NCBI GenBank assembly: GCA_038093515.1
Contig: JBBPSI010000051.1
Span: 62,001 to 126,000, forward strand
Reading direction: 5' to 3'
Length of the DNA: 64,000 nucleotides
Source: Butyriboletus loyo
Lineage: Eukaryota > Basidiomycota > Agaricomycetes > Boletales > Boletaceae
The notes beneath the pieces were generated by a model, which searched no databases, was not told the origin of the DNA, and saw only the letters and a list, made by a program, of their open reading frames with translations. Below are positions 1 through 12,640 of the stretch, in pieces. Every line of letters starts with the position of its first letter. Position 1 is the stretch's first letter. The position numbers were made by a program, and so were the translations under genes.

Positions 1-2094
1 CAGTATCGAAGGTTTTCATTGTTCTAGGCGTTTCATCTGCCAGAGCGGGTGATGTTGGGCGCTCTTCTCACCCAGCGGTAGTGCCAAATGCAACCAAAGA
101 CAAATCCAATCCGACCGTCTAAAAAACCCTGGTAGTTCAATACTTCCACGCTCGTTTCTCGAGAGCTGAGTGATCTTGAGGAAGCGATTTCGCGGCAGAG
201 GGATGCTGTTAACCTGACCCCTGACGTCCGGGGCTTTCCTGGCTCACAAAGAGTTCTCTCAGCTTCGCGTATCGGCACGGTAGTCATACTTGACGCTGCA
301 GGCGATGCGTTGATAATTCTTGCTGATCTGTTCATATCCCGCTTCCTAATCCGCGGGTCTGAAGAATGCAGTGAAGAGTATGCTCGTGCGATAGGGAGGG
401 GAATCCTGATCCTCGGGGGGGCGTCAACTGGCAGTCCATCCTGGATTCCCTCGCTTTCTCTGTACGTGATGTCCTGTCAAGCTGATGTCCTCATCTTCAT
501 CTTCCGAACAGACTTCTCACGCATTTTTTGGTGTCCGACTGAGCCATTATGCCGTTGGTCTTTACGGCACTCAGTCTTCGGAACCTGGGAACAAAGTGTT
601 CGATTTCGTCACTCTCAGCATTCCTGATCCGTCACCCGGATACAATGCCACATCTAGTGGCAATCTCCGATCTGTCCCACACCCAGTTGATGCCATCGGA
701 GCTTTTCGGATGTCCGGTGCAATGGTCCCCTGACGGAGTCGTTTTTGAAATCCGGACTTGAACCCGTTGTTGCAAGACGATTGTCGACGACGTCGCTCTC
801 ATTCCATTGAGTTTCTGTATGTGATTGTGAACGTCCAAAAAAAAATGAAGAACGGCTGCTTTACAGTCACACGTCCACGTCTCCGACTGGATCCAGATGG
901 CAACGGGGAGCTTCGCACTCCTCGGGCTATACATTTGCATGCAATTTTAACTTGTTAGCCCCTTAGGGATGCCTTCGAAGGGCGTTCGGTCGCGGTCTTG
1001 CAACTCACAAGCGATCCCTATGGAAGTGCGCGGTGTTGCCGTTGACAGGACATCCGACCGCCTCTACCGGGAGCCAGATGAGACCCGGAAGCGCGTGTCT
1101 TTCCCGATCTCAGGTTCTCCACGACACGAGCACATACCTACTTGATGAGCTGACACTTCTCGAGAAGAGCGGCGGCGGAGCGAATGGTATCGGCGCATTT
1201 CTGGACGAGACCGTCGCCTTCCTCTCGGTAGTTCGTACCGACGCCGTAGACTCTTCAGCACCTTCCAACCGAGATCAGCAACAAGAAGTCCAAACGCGAT
1301 ACAGAAGACTTACAGACAGGTGTACCCCAACCACCGTTGCACCACCCAGATACCCGATCCACATAAAGACCATACATACCTCGCACGCAGGACGAGAAGG
1401 GAAAGAGAAAAAACGTACCTACTGCACGCCCCGCCTTCACCAGCCCCGATCTACGTTTACCTGGCCCTAAAACTCGTATTCGCGTCGTTCTGTCTCGAAG
1501 AAGAGTTTGGTATATAATCCGAGGAAAAGGATGGTGTGTGATGACTGCGTTGATATAGTCTGGGGGATAACCTGCTCGCGTGTGAAGACGATGGATGGAG
1601 CGGGACGGGACTAGCGGGACTCAGTACTACTGGAACACACGTACGTCGAATATCCCCCAGAACGGGCACGATCAAATCGTCGATGGTTCCACCGTCTGCT
1701 TCTGGCGGCGCGCCACCGCAGCCCTTCGTCATTCTTGTTCCCTCGACCCCCCAGAGGGTCCGCGAGGCCTTGGCGACTCGCTCATCGCATCCTCTCGAAA
1801 GCGCTACGTCTGCAAGCGAATATCACGTAGACTACTGAGTCGGTCCGGGGGAGGATCAGTGGGAAGCAGCTCGTCGAAGGCACGTTCGACTTGCCGATTC
1901 CGTACTACGACGGTGTTCACAACATGTCCGAACCCACAATCCTCGCATTCCATGAGACCGCACATACACGTACACAATGCACATACATATACTGTACATT
2001 AGGACAAAGGATCCAGTCACATGTCATTTTTTAGGTATCCTACGACCGTGACTGTCTCATGGCTGATACCATTAACTATATCGAACCAAGCATA
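1..2094. other. left end, no gene recognised
   Basis: I could not assign a gene here. Two stretches look partly coding. On the minus strand about 1252-1141 reads as an open exon ending in Ile-Lys followed by a GTAGGT donor. On the plus strand about 1640-1980 contains two open, protein-like stretches interrupted by a stop near 1837. Plus-strand 485-733 is an 82-codon ORF rich in serine at its start. None of these joins into a family I recognise, and exons on both strands would be needed. They may be the ends of genes lying mostly outside the window, or decayed genes. Confidence 0.3.
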
Positions 2095-3352
2095 CTACTC
2101 GCACGAATGTTTGGTCACACCTGCCCGCTGCTCCATATCCTCCGGGTCTGCCACCAAACTAACTTCCCTTCTACCAAACTCGATCGTCGTCAGCGTAGCT
2201 TTCGGTGCTCGTGCTGGGTCATACGAGTCCTGGGGAATCTTATCGTCCTCGTCGCGATTCCAGCTTCGTTTATTCGTCCATATGGTAGCGAATACGACTC
2301 CTAAGATTGCGACGTACTGAAACGCAAGGCGAGTCAAGTAAGTTCGAGCCGAGATCTCGAATGCTCACATTGTTCGAGAGTAGAATGTAGGATCCATTGA
2401 TGAACGAGGGGTCCGTAGCGATGAGAATGATGGATGCGATGTTCATGACGATTCTGGTAATGATGAGACCCGAGATAACATGATGGCACGGAAGGACGCA
2501 CGGAAAGATGAAGTTGCCCAGAGCGATCATGAAGAGAGAGTTGATCGTGGAGAGCAAGCTCCCTAGAAAACCAGTAGTAATTAGTTCAAATGCATCATGG
2601 ATTGGCACTGTGGCTTACTGCTTCTGAGCTTGAAAGTTCCCGGTTTTCGACAGCAATATAGTTTGTACAAGAAATATACGGAAGCATAACTAGAAGTCAA
2701 CAGTCGTGAGCAAAGGGACGAAGATATTGAAACGTGGTGACACCTACGTGTTATCGATCATCTGGAGGGACCATTCGGTCATGATATACGGGTTTCGTGG
2801 CCATGTAGACTCAGCGGCTAGCAAGACACTGGAAAGTTGACCGCTGCCACGCGTGAAAGAATTTAGATACAGTACGACCGCAACGAATCTTCCGGATTTT
2901 ACAACAACTGGAAGTAACAGGACACCAAACAAAACATGTTTATGTGTCCTGTGTGGGGGGTAAAATGCAAGAACACGGAACAGAAGGATGGAGTCAATGA
3001 AGACTGGAGAGATGATAGCAAAAGCTATGACTGCCGTGAGCAGTGCTTCAGACACGGGTTGGAGAGGGTAAAGGATCTGCTTCGTTTCGAGAGTGGCATT
3101 GAGTGCCGCTTCAACAATGCCACTACAACAGGCAAGGATATTGAGAATGAAAACAGGGCGTCTTCGAACTTCAGGGGTAGAGAAGAAGAGCAATGTGATG
3201 ACGAGTGGGACTAGAGCTGCGCCAAGAGGAGTTAGAACGAGGATGAAGTTGAGTGAAGGACGTATTGCGTCAATATAGTTGAGGCCTGGAGGAGGTGGCG
3301 GCGGGAGGGAAAGCGGGTTGGTCGTGCTGTTGGACATTGCTTTTCGAAACAA
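2095..3352 (-). CDS. seven-transmembrane-type membrane protein, unassigned family
   Basis: A four-exon gene read from 3352 (or from the second Met at 3337) to a stop at 2095. Exon 1 ends near 2751 at a GTAGGT donor. A short exon lies at about 2696-2625. The third exon begins after TTTTCTAG near 2563 and ends before a GTGAGC donor near 2366. The last exon starts after TTTCAG. The product begins with a proline run and has about seven hydrophobic segments, for example around residues 32-57, 65-85, 103-125 and 140-160, with short basic loops. It ends in an acidic, hydrophilic cytoplasmic-looking tail. This topology is common among uncharacterised Agaricomycete integral membrane proteins and recalls fungal GPCR-like proteins, but I see no diagnostic motif, so a receptor role is only a guess. 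It lies beside the left hydrophobin unit without sharing its repeats. Confidence 0.7.
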
Positions 3353-3980
3353 TGTGTTCTACAGTCAGCCCGAGGTTGAAGCTCAGAGTCGTTTTTATAA
3401 GACTGTGAGCATTATGATCATGATGATCATGATGAGAGATGTTGAGGCGATGAGGCGCAATCCCACATCTCCTAAGATCAGAGCTAAAAATTCGTGATCA
3501 GAAGAGAGTCGTCCACGGTCCTGATCATCATTTTCCCGCAGGACAGACAACCCTGCAATGAACCACAACGACTACCAAATCGGGTTGTTCCAATCGGGGA
3601 TTGACCGTTCATGCAAGAGTATGTGGGAAATTCCGGATCAAGCCGCCTTGGCATCAATCAACGATTCGGCACGCCCATAATCGATCGAGCCGCGGAGGCC
3701 GTAATTTGTTTCTGCAATCCTCGGACTCGGCCGTGCACGCGTTCGTGTTTCATACCATCGCAGTCTGATCGATTTCATGAGTATGATCTCATCAGTTTTC
3801 TCAATCCAATATTTCACCGCCCGTTGGCCCAGATCTTTCAAACGCATGCTAAACCAAAACACGGCCCATTCATTCGATGCGAAATACTATAATCCCTATT
3901 CAAACCAACTAAGTAAGGTATCAATAAGGTATTCTCAGACGCGTCACGACGACTTGGACACTGTTCCATCTTCAACTTGT

Positions 3981-4450
3981 TCACAGGCTGAGGTTGATGG
4001 GAGAGCAGCCGAGGTTGATCAGCCCGCTCTATATGTGCGCAGGAGAGTGATCAGCATCCCTCGTACGTTCAGTAAACAAGGTCGACTTACGAAGCTATTG
4101 CCAGTGCAGCAGACGGTCTGCTGGGTGCACGTAGCACCGCTACCCGTCCCGACTACCGTGATCGGGGTACAGCCGAGCCCGACGAGAGCTCCGACTGCGG
4201 GAAGGGCAATGCCGAGTAGTCCGGCGAGCTCGGTAACTGTTGGGTCAGATTGCTACAATATGGTTCATCGTCAGCGTAAAACGCAAAACCGCGAGCAGCA
4301 GGTAAATCTCACACTCAGTGCTTGGTTGCAGCATGAAATCGACCCGGTGTCGCATGAGGAGGTCTGACGGGCTTCCAGCGGGTTGGGCGCAGCGGCGACG
4401 ACTGCAGCCAGAGCAGCAACGGGGAGAAGGGCAGAGAAGCGGATGAACAT
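3981..4450 (-). CDS. class I hydrophobin (copy 1)
   Basis: Hydrophobins are small secreted proteins that self-assemble at air-water interfaces and coat hyphae, spores and fruiting bodies. Exons are 4450-4313, 4252-4091 and 4028-3981, giving 115 aa with both introns in phase 0. Residues 1-21 form a signal peptide (MFIRF start, Ala-rich core), followed by a short linker ending in Glu-Ala-Arg. The mature part has the eight-cysteine pattern C-x6-CC-x32-C-x13-C-x5-CC-x12-C, which is class I spacing. A TATAAAAAGG box lies at 4540-4531 on the minus strand, about 80-90 bp before the ATG, supporting this start over an upstream Met in another frame. The copy is closest in sequence and flanks to those at 51975 and 62951. 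Confidence 0.95.
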
Positions 4451-4530
4451 CTTTCTAGCGGTGCGTGAGTGGAGTGGCTCGACAGGGAATCAAGTACTGT
4501 TTTGCTGATGGTGTGTTGTTCTGCAACTGT

Positions 4531-4540
4531 CCTTTTTATA
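4531..4540 (-). promoter_or_regulatory. TATA box of hydrophobin copy 1
   Basis: The minus strand reads TATAAAAAGG here. The same box sits at the same distance from the ATG at 51885-51894 (+), 60148-60157 (+) and 63501-63510 (-). The copies at 45019, 48311, 54348 and 57118 carry TATAAAAGG instead (45575-45583, 48865-48873, 54904-54912 and 57671-57679, all minus). After the box all copies share an A-rich leader with a CAGCAAAAC-like segment, so the eight genes have a common core promoter. Confidence 0.75.
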
Positions 4541-6990
4541 CAGCGATGCTCTTCATTTCCGTCCTTCTGCATACAGCCGGTCCGCCCAGCATACATTGGT
4601 CATGCGATGAGGTCGGGTATACCTGCCCGTAATTTCGTCACAGTAATGTAACAAGGATAAAACAAAGTCCAGTGTTTCGTGAAATGTCGGGACTTGTGAA
4701 CGGCGTTTCGGCTGGACATATCACATGACCACCACTTGCTGGTACTCGGACCAGTGAAAACGGGTTAAAGTAGTACCGCGGACGGTATGCAGCCCCATCT
4801 TCCCCCAGATCCGTGGAGAATACAGAATGACATTGTCGCTTACCATTAAAAAATGTTCAGATGTCAGTGCCTGGGTGAGAAAATGACATCAACCATAATG
4901 CAATGTACGTGAATATAGCAATGATGGCTTGTGAACTTCCTACTTTTGGGGCTATGTCCAGACACCACCACTGATCCCATAGGCGATCCACGAGCGTGCC
5001 GATTGCTCGACCGTGGGGCGGGCCACAAACCGACACAAAAATGACATGTGCGAGAATATTGTTCCGTCATTTGGCCAACAATAACGCGGTAGGGTCAACG
5101 TTCCACCACGTCCGCTCATTCCAAAGTTCGGCGGCCTAGAAATTAGAGCCTTGAGGCAGCGGTGCGGCCATTACGGTCCGCGGGATTGGAAACTTGAAGG
5201 ACGTACCTGAATATGAGCTACATTGGGATACACCACGAGTGAGCTGATTTACGAGCACTGATCGACGACATTAAGGAAACGTCAACCTGGGTCACAGAAA
5301 TAATGTTGAAGCAAAGCTTCCACGGGCAGCTGTGAGGGAACACGAACTGGATACATCCTCCAGTCGAGTATGTACGAGACTAAATGTACCCAGATAGAGG
5401 AGGAAGTAAGTCGTGCAAGAGAGGATTGAATAGCTGTAGCTTACCTCCAGTCGAGAAGGCTGGAGGAAATGAGCAGCGAGGTAACGTCACGTGTCCTGAA
5501 AATAGAGTGACGTCCAAACACGGGATGATCTGGCCCATCAGCAGCGGCACAAGGCCAATTTTATTGATGGGTACCTTCGACATCCCTCGGGCTAGTAATA
5601 CGACGGCGAATGAGGGCTGCTCATCAGGGATGCATCGCATAGACTGCGCTGCATGCTTCTAACACGCGGTATAGACTTGCAACAGTACGCCAGGTAATAC
5701 TTGATATCCATGTCCAACCCAAGTACACTTCGATCGACATGCCGATCATCATCATGTCTTCCGACGTCTCAATTGCTTCCGTCTGCCGCGCGCGAGGCAA
5801 GAGTACTTAAATGGTAGACTAGCCCAGACCACGGAAAACCTTAATAGTATTCATTAGCTTTAGGACAGAGTATAGGTATGAACTAGTCTTCCATATTCAT
5901 ATCGGCACACATGTTCCTATATAACTGAACCCGTGCGCTCAATCTTATATCTCATACCATTGCAACCCCCACAGAGAATGATCCGATCCGAGCGGCTTCT
6001 CTCCATATATTTCTTTCAAGCAAATCCGAGCCGGCGTTCTGCTACTCACATTTGTATACAGCCAGGAGGACCCCACCCCCACACCGACTGCAGACTTTTG
6101 AACACGGCGCGTTCGCCCAACTCGCATACCTGCTTGTCATTCCGTCACATCAGTGTAATCACGGGGAGAAAATACAACTGTTTTACGAAATGTAGAGACT
6201 GAAAACGTTTTTGGCCAGGGATAGGGATATCATGTTATCACCGCTGATTTGTGCTTGGACGAACGAAAACGTGAACGTGGCGGGGGGCGTTGGGCCCCAC
6301 TCTTTCCACAGGGTCGGGGGGGACACGGAACAAAGACTTGTCTATCGCGGGGACCTGGTAAAACATCATCTCCTGGGCGAGGAAATGACCAGATTCAAGC
6401 ACGCAACGTACGAGACTACAAATAATCGTGGTTAGCAAGAAGGTCACTTGCTATGAGCACGGTCTGGACGCGATCACCAACGTAAGCTCGTGGAATGCAT
6501 TATACACGCGGATCACGGTATGCTGATCGGTCCATCGGAGGTCGGCTCGCACGAATAAACCAACATGTGAACGACCGTGTCGGGGACCTTTTTGCACCAT
6601 CGGTATCTGGCCAATTTGTGATGGTTGGGTATGGATACGTAAAGTGAAATCCTGGCGTGTTGATATCGGGCCACCTTTGGCGTGCAGGGGCCCGAGTCCT
6701 GCGAAAGGTCGCCAAGGTGGGTGAAATTGATTGCCCACAGATTCAGGCATGCCCCTGGTTCCCACCAAACGGTCCTTGAGCGGGACTTGGTACTTGTGTT
6801 GGCACTGACTCGGAGGTATGAAGTTAATGAAGTACACCACATTGCACCGCCACAATATGGCATCTTTCCGCTCATTCGTCGTGGAACAAACCTTTCCCCT
6901 GGTAGCAGCACAGTGAGTAATTACAGCCTGCGTTGTAAAACATTGTAATATAAGAGGCGTTCGGACTCGGTTCGTCGCGAGTATCGCCAT

Positions 6991-7803
6991 ATTCGACTCT
7001 ACTCAAGCCTCGCATATTATAGACCTCTCATTTACCCTGTAATGTTCTCCGGTCAGGTTGAAGCTCCGAGTCGTCTTTATAAGATTCTGCGCGTTCCCAT
7101 TCGTAGCACTAAAATCTGGATGATCCAAGACCATTTTCACATTACCAGTTGAGCGCTACGCTGGACGTGTTATTGCAGGGATGCGTCATCAATCACAAAG
7201 ACAGAATCAGTCTCTAAATTAAAATAAAAACGGAATATCAAGTCCACTCACATCTCCAAATTTACGCCGCATTTCCAACGTGCATGCTAGCTTGATGGAT
7301 TTTCATACTCTGATTGGCTCGTATCCTTATCTGCTGTGCCCCATGGGAATCCAACAGGAGCCCGACTGCCATACAGGGTTCAGTATTCATCTGACAACTC
7401 TGTGAAACAATTTGAAGCTTACTGTAAGCCTCAAGCCAAGGGTGGTGCCCCCGCCACCAATGATATGCAGTCAACCTTTTTCAACTATGCACAACGACAA
7501 TCATAACGCTGCACAGGCTTGATGTTGTGGGGAAGCAATGGCCGGAGGTGTATACTGTGTGATGGTTTTTTTTTCAGCCCTTGTCCGAGCATCAGGAGGA
7601 GCTGTGGTGATGGGGGACGATGAGGCGTGGCAATTGCACGGCATATTATGTAATGGGACAATGAGGCGCAGATTTCGTATTCTTAGTTCTGGTCATTCCC
7701 ACTTTGTCCCCCTGCCTCCCACCCTTCTTCATACCTCGATCGCCTCTTTATTATCCTTATCCTGGTGAGATCAAGTACTGATTTCGTCTTGAGAAATAGT
7801 AGT
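6991..7803. other. intergenic, between hydrophobin unit and GMC gene
   Basis: I see no supported gene. A 76-codon plus-strand ORF at 7538-7768 has no recognisable features. The last ~100 bp form the upstream region of the GMC oxidoreductase gene and include a pyrimidine-rich stretch near 7700-7760. Confidence 0.5.
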
Positions 7804-9859
7804 ATGGGGTTTATCTCTCAATCATACCCTGAAGTTCCCCTTGATACGGCACAACCAGAATACGACTACATCGTTGTAGGTAAACATCCATCCTTTCCAA
7901 ACCTTTAATTCCCTTTACGACGCCCCAAATACTTCTTATCTTCCAGGAGGAGGCACCGCCGGATGCGTAATTGCCAGCAGACTCTCTCAAAACCCCCAAA
8001 ATCGCGTTCTTCTGGTCGAACGAGGACCTCTTGCCGATTCCTGGGCCTCGCGTGTACCACTTTTATCGTCTGATTTTGCTTCAGATGGTTCGCGAACGCG
8101 AAAGATTCTGAGCACTCCTCAAGTTGCCGTTCAAGGGAAGTCATTTGGACTGTATACTGGGTCCATACTGGGAGGTACTTCGAGAATAAATCAGATGATT
8201 TTCACTCGCGGATTACCAGCAGAGTATGATGCTTGGAGGAATGCCGGGAATCCCGGCTGGGGATGGGACGATATAAAGCCGTATTTTATCAAATCAGAGA
8301 AAGCTTTATACAAGTCGAACCCGTCGGAACATGGACAAACTGGTATGCACGTCCTCGACCTCTGGTTGGTGTTTCCTTGTTCAAACGTCGATAGGTGAAT
8401 GGTGTAACCAGACGTCATCTGACATGCAATTTCCTGGATTTTCCCAGTACGTTCGCCAAAATGATTTATTTACATTTATGAACAACCTCGATAGCGCTAT
8501 AACCGCGGCGGAACATATCGGCTTGCCCTACAATGAGGATATGAACTCATCTGACGTGAACGGCGCTGTCGGTTGCGGACGTCTATATTTTACCAGAGAC
8601 CAAGATCAACACCGACATTCGACCTACCATGCCTTCTTACCCGCAGATTTGTGTCACCAGCGCAAGGCCAATCTCCACATCGTAACGAACGCTACTGTAG
8701 ATTCGCTAGTGCTTAATGGAGACCGATGCGAGGGCGTTAACGTTAGGAGCAAAGGTGTCAAGAAGAGCATAAAATCCACACACGAAGTTATCTTGTCTGC
8801 TGGGCCGTTTGCCTCGCCACATGTTCTTATGCTGAGGTATGGTCTTATCTTTTGTATGTCAACGCACCATCACGTCACTGATACATCGCCGTCGTTCTTA
8901 GTGGTATAGGGCCTATCAGCCATCTGAAAGAACACGGTATTCCTGTCATGAAAGATTTGCCAGGTGTCGGGGATCATCTGGTTCGTTTCCGTCTTGTTCA
9001 CCATACAGCTCGACTGACCGGTTCTTTCAGCAAGACCATTTCGCAGTCTCTGTTGCTTTTGAAGTACCAATGCGTCATTCCCTGCTTTGCCTAGAAAAGC
9101 GACCTTGGATATTCATTATAGAACTCATTCGATACCTGTTATGGGGCACCGGACTACTATTAGCGCCAGTTCTGCAGACGGCCATCTTTGCTGCGACATC
9201 TCACTTAGACGATAGGGGGACTCCGATAAAGACCAAGCCATTGGAGAAGGATACCCTTTCTGACATAGAAATCATGCCGGTGCGATTGTCTTGACTACCA
9301 TTATCCCTTTCCAAGCTAACCTTCCTTTCATTAGTTGGCATACGACAGCGCAGATATCCCTGAAAAAGGAAGAGGGATGTTCAGCATGCTGAACGTCCTC
9401 CTTCATCCCAAAAGCAAAGGAACCGTGCGCCTGTCATCCAAAAATCCAGAGGACCCTCTCATCGTCGACCCACGTTACCTCACACATCCAGACGACTTTA
9501 TTCCCCTCCGCGCCTCCGTTCGTCTAAGCCTCAGACTTCGAGACCAAATGATTGCTCAAGGATACCCGCTCAAAGACTGGGACGGAATCAAAGGCGACGA
9601 GGACGACGCGGCTATCGACAAGCTTATTTTAAGGAGAAACCGAACGGCGTATCATTACAGCTCGACTTGTCGGATGGCTCCGGAGGGAAAGGACGGTGGG
9701 GTGGTGAATCATGAGTTATTGGTTCACGGATTTGAGAATTTGAGGGTGGCAGATTCGTCGATATTCCCCTGGGTGCTAGGGACGCATCTGCAGGCCCCGG
9801 TCGTCGCGGTGGCGGAGAAGTGTGCGGACATGGTATTGCGAAAGAGGAAGGACGTCTAG
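7804..9859 (+). CDS. GMC-family FAD oxidoreductase
   Basis: Six exons (7804-7879, 7947-8342, 8395-8836, 8902-8980, 9031-9279, 9335-9859) give an in-frame 588-aa protein, normal for the glucose-methanol-choline oxidoreductases. The N-terminus has the FAD dinucleotide-binding motif VVGGGTAG split by intron 1, followed by the Glu of LVERG. GMC signature 1 is seen as GSILGGTSRIN, and signature 2 spans the exon 3/4 junction as GPFASPHVLMLSGIG. Near the C-terminus, YHYSSTCRM carries the first catalytic His, SSIFP is conserved, and GTHLQAP supplies the second active-site His. No signal peptide is evident, so the enzyme is probably intracellular, unlike secreted lignocellulolytic aryl-alcohol oxidases. 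The substrate cannot be told from sequence; alcohol, aryl-alcohol or choline-like are possible. Confidence 0.9.
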
Positions 9860-10173
9860 GTCTGGCCACTGGCGTACAAGAGACTTTGCGGGCTAACCAC
9901 GGTTCGAATGCTTGCTTCCTGTCTTACATACGTTTGAACTCTCGATGCTACTACGCTAGCTGTACCTTGTCCCGTAGGACGTGCCATACCATATACTCGT
10001 TGCTCTCGATTTCGGCGCTTGTCCGATAAACCGATTGTTGAGAAGCACATCAGGTTTCAATTTTTTTTTTGACAAGCTGTGATGATGACGTGTCAAAGAA
10101 GCGAGGACAGCCAGAGCGCATTAAAAAAAATAACGACGGGTACGGTACTCTATCAGACATGAACCCATCCCAG
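9860..10173. other. intergenic, convergent 3' ends
   Basis: This is a convergent gap between the GMC gene (+) and SUV3 (-). It holds a T10 run at about 10060 and an A8 run near 10125. I see nothing else. Confidence 0.5.
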
Positions 10174-12640
10174 TCACCGCCGCGTACTCTCCGCGACCGT
10201 TTTCGCAGCCGCCACCCCCGCCACCCAATCCCTTCCTCCCACTCTCACCTTCCGTCGATGCCGATAATCCAACTTGTCCACCGACCGGCTGAGACCACCA
10301 ACCTCGGCGGACCGTCCATGGGATGACACCTGGTGAAGACACCACTCCAACGCGCGCTCCACACGCGCTTTGAGCTCGTACGCCTTGTCAGCTTCGTAAA
10401 ACGCCATCGCGTTGCGAAACGACAACCAGAGGTAGAGCACGAGCACCTTGTGTAGCCCCTCCAGATGCTTCAACGCGTCTTTGCACGCACGTGCCTTTGC
10501 CCGATCCGGCATCATCCGCTCCACGTTCTCCAACACGTTCATGAACGGGGCGACGGATAGTACAGCGTCGAGCTCGACGCGGATCGTGTTGGTGTACAGA
10601 TGCAAGATCTGTGCGAGGGTGTCGAGCGCGACAGGGTCTGACCATTGGATGGGACAGTTCTTGAACAGAAGTTTGTCGGATAACAGGAGGTCCTTGGCGT
10701 GCGTGTCGATGAACTGGCTCAGTTGGTCCAATCGGATCTGAGCAGCAGCACGGAAGGGAGGGCGGATGCAAGAGACATATGATGGGACTTCAAGGAGTGC
10801 CCGCGTGGAGGCTTGAAGAGGAAGAACCTGAGAAACGTCCTCCATCCAGTGGCCTGGGGGATCCAAGACGACACAGCTGAGAGGGGGTGCAGGTGTTTCA
10901 AGTGCCCGACAAAGGGTAGGTATGTCTTCCTTGTGTAGTGTAGTGACGAAGCCACCAGGTTGGCCATGCAGCCCATATCGCCCGGCTCGCCCGGCAATTT
11001 GTTTTATTTGGGATATCGACAACGGACGCTTCTCTTGACCATCAAACTTGTGAAGCGTTTCGAACACCACACGTTTGATCTTTCTGTAAAATATGATGCA
11101 TGAGTGACTGCTCTGCGGGGGTGCCAGGGAAACGTGCGTACAGGTTGAGCCCCATTCCAACTGCATCGCTGGCAACGATAACGTCGTAACCGCTGCGGGG
11201 GTCATTGAAAAGCGCAGCTTGTTCAGACCGAATCTCGGGCGGGAGTCTTCCATAGGCGACTGCGCAGCGCAAGCCGGTCCTCTCCTCGATCTTTGCCTTT
11301 ACCGCGAATATCCCATCCCGCGAGAATACGACGACACAGTCACCCTTTTGAATCTGCGACAACTCCCCACCCAAAGATGACTCTTGGACCTCCAAAGGCG
11401 TCAGTCGTTCGTACCGATTGACAACTAGTTCGTCTCCAGTGTCTTTCAGGATATCCCGGATGATCGGTACAGCGGTCTCCTCGCCACAAAGATGGATCTC
11501 ACGTACGGGAAGACCCAAGACGGCGTTGGTCCATGCAGAACCACGCTCAGGATCTGCAATCATCTGAATCTCGTCCACCACGGCCACGTCGAGAGGTTTG
11601 TCAAAGCTGGCCATCTCGACCGTCGAGCTCATGAGTGGTGCGTTGTCCGCGACGATCCGAAACTCTTCTCCCGTACGGAGATTACATTGCCGTACGTATT
11701 TGGTATGACCCTCTTTCCGAACGGTGGGGCGGGAACCCGTCTCGTTGGCGACGTCCATGTTGGTGGTCGTGTCGGGCTCCGAGCCAGGTTCAGGCTCCAT
11801 ACCGAGAGGAACGATCTGGCCCTTGTTCAACCGCTCCCAGATCTCATGCGCGAGGAGACGCAAGGGCCCTGCATAGAGACCCGAGGTCGAGGCTGCCAGC
11901 GCACGCAGCGCCATATGGGTCTTCCCACTATTTGTCGGACCGACATGCATGATAAACTTGCGTTTTATCGCACGCGCTTTGGGGAAGAGGTCGGCGGGAT
12001 AAGAGAGGTCAGCGATGCGATGGAGCCGAGCAATGGTGTCGAGGGTGGATTGTGGGACGCAGGTGCGGAGATGACGTTGTTTCATGGGATCGGAGGCCCA
12101 TGTGAAAAAGAGTTGGGAGATGATTTGGTCAAGTCGTTGGCCAGAGTACATGTCTGCGGGCGTAAACGTAAACCGGTTCAAATCAAATTTCGCTAGTTGC
12201 GTCTCGTCGGAGAGCGTGCCCTCACGAATATCCGCAAGGAAGGAGGAGAGGAGATCAGGTAAGTGGCTGCGAGGGATTCCGAATCCCTCTAGGCGACGAA
12301 GTACGTGAGGGAGGTATGCCCAGTGTTTGGCATTTGACTTGACGAGTTTTCTGATGTCGGGCGCAATGCTAGTCGACGGAATCAACTTTGTGGTGCTCGA
12401 AATTTTGCTCTTCGATGAACGAGTGGAAAACTTTGACGAGTCATTGTTGGACCCGCTGCGGGACCAGTCGACGAGATTGCGCCGTGACCGATCCCTGGAA
12501 CGCGAAGGTGGTGAACTTGCAGAGAGAAGACGCCGGAAGTAGAGTGGGCTGCTTACCAGCCATGTCTCGGACTGGACGCAACGGGAGAATACTCGACACC
12601 GAGAAAGCATCCAAACGTGATATGTTTGTTCCAACTTCAA
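10174..12640 (-). CDS. SUV3: ATP-dependent mitochondrial RNA helicase SUV3
   Basis: Exons 12640-11142 and 11083-10174 with a 58-bp intron encode 802 aa. SUV3 is the helicase of the mitochondrial RNA degradosome, partnering the 3'-5' exonuclease DSS1/RNB. The N-terminus is Arg/Ser-rich and basic with few acidic residues, fitting a mitochondrial presequence. The helicase core starts with Walker A VGPTNSGKT at about residue 232, characteristic of SUV3. It continues with DEIQM (Walker B) near residue 357 and VASDAVGMGLNL just before the intron, and QIAGRAGR (motif VI) near residue 531. The C-terminal third matches the SUV3 C-terminal domain and ends in a basic tail. The start is the first Met; a later Met is possible. 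A decayed copy of the 5' end lies about 1.2 kb upstream. Antisense ORFs (for example 11492-12196) are shadows. Confidence 0.95.

Larger units (their letters stand above)
3560..6990 (-). repeat. hydrophobin repeat unit, left inverted arm
   Basis: This ~3.4 kb segment contains the left hydrophobin gene with its 3' and 5' flanks. Read on the minus strand it matches 49.5-52.9 kb of the plus strand block by block. Examples: the 3' flank at 3560-3700 matches 52.74-52.90 kb, the segment at 3880-3960 matches 52.48-52.55 kb, the promoter at 4740-4920 matches 51.53-51.70 kb, and 6420-6500 matches 49.87-49.93 kb. Matches are long runs with scattered substitutions and small indels. Apart from the hydrophobin, the short ORFs inside do not look coding. 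Unit borders are approximate. Confidence 0.8.

Noticed and set aside
741..830. tRNA-like T-loop (GGTTCAAGTCC) on the minus strand
   Set aside because: The flanking bases do not form a complete T-stem, acceptor stem or anticodon arm.
4315..4596. 93-codon ORF overlapping hydrophobin exon 1 in another frame
   Set aside because: The same shifted frame is open in other copies only because exon 1 is conserved. It starts upstream of the TATA box, so it could not be in the transcript.
11492..12196. 234-codon plus-strand ORF
   Set aside because: It is antisense to the conserved SUV3 helicase core and has no family pattern of its own.
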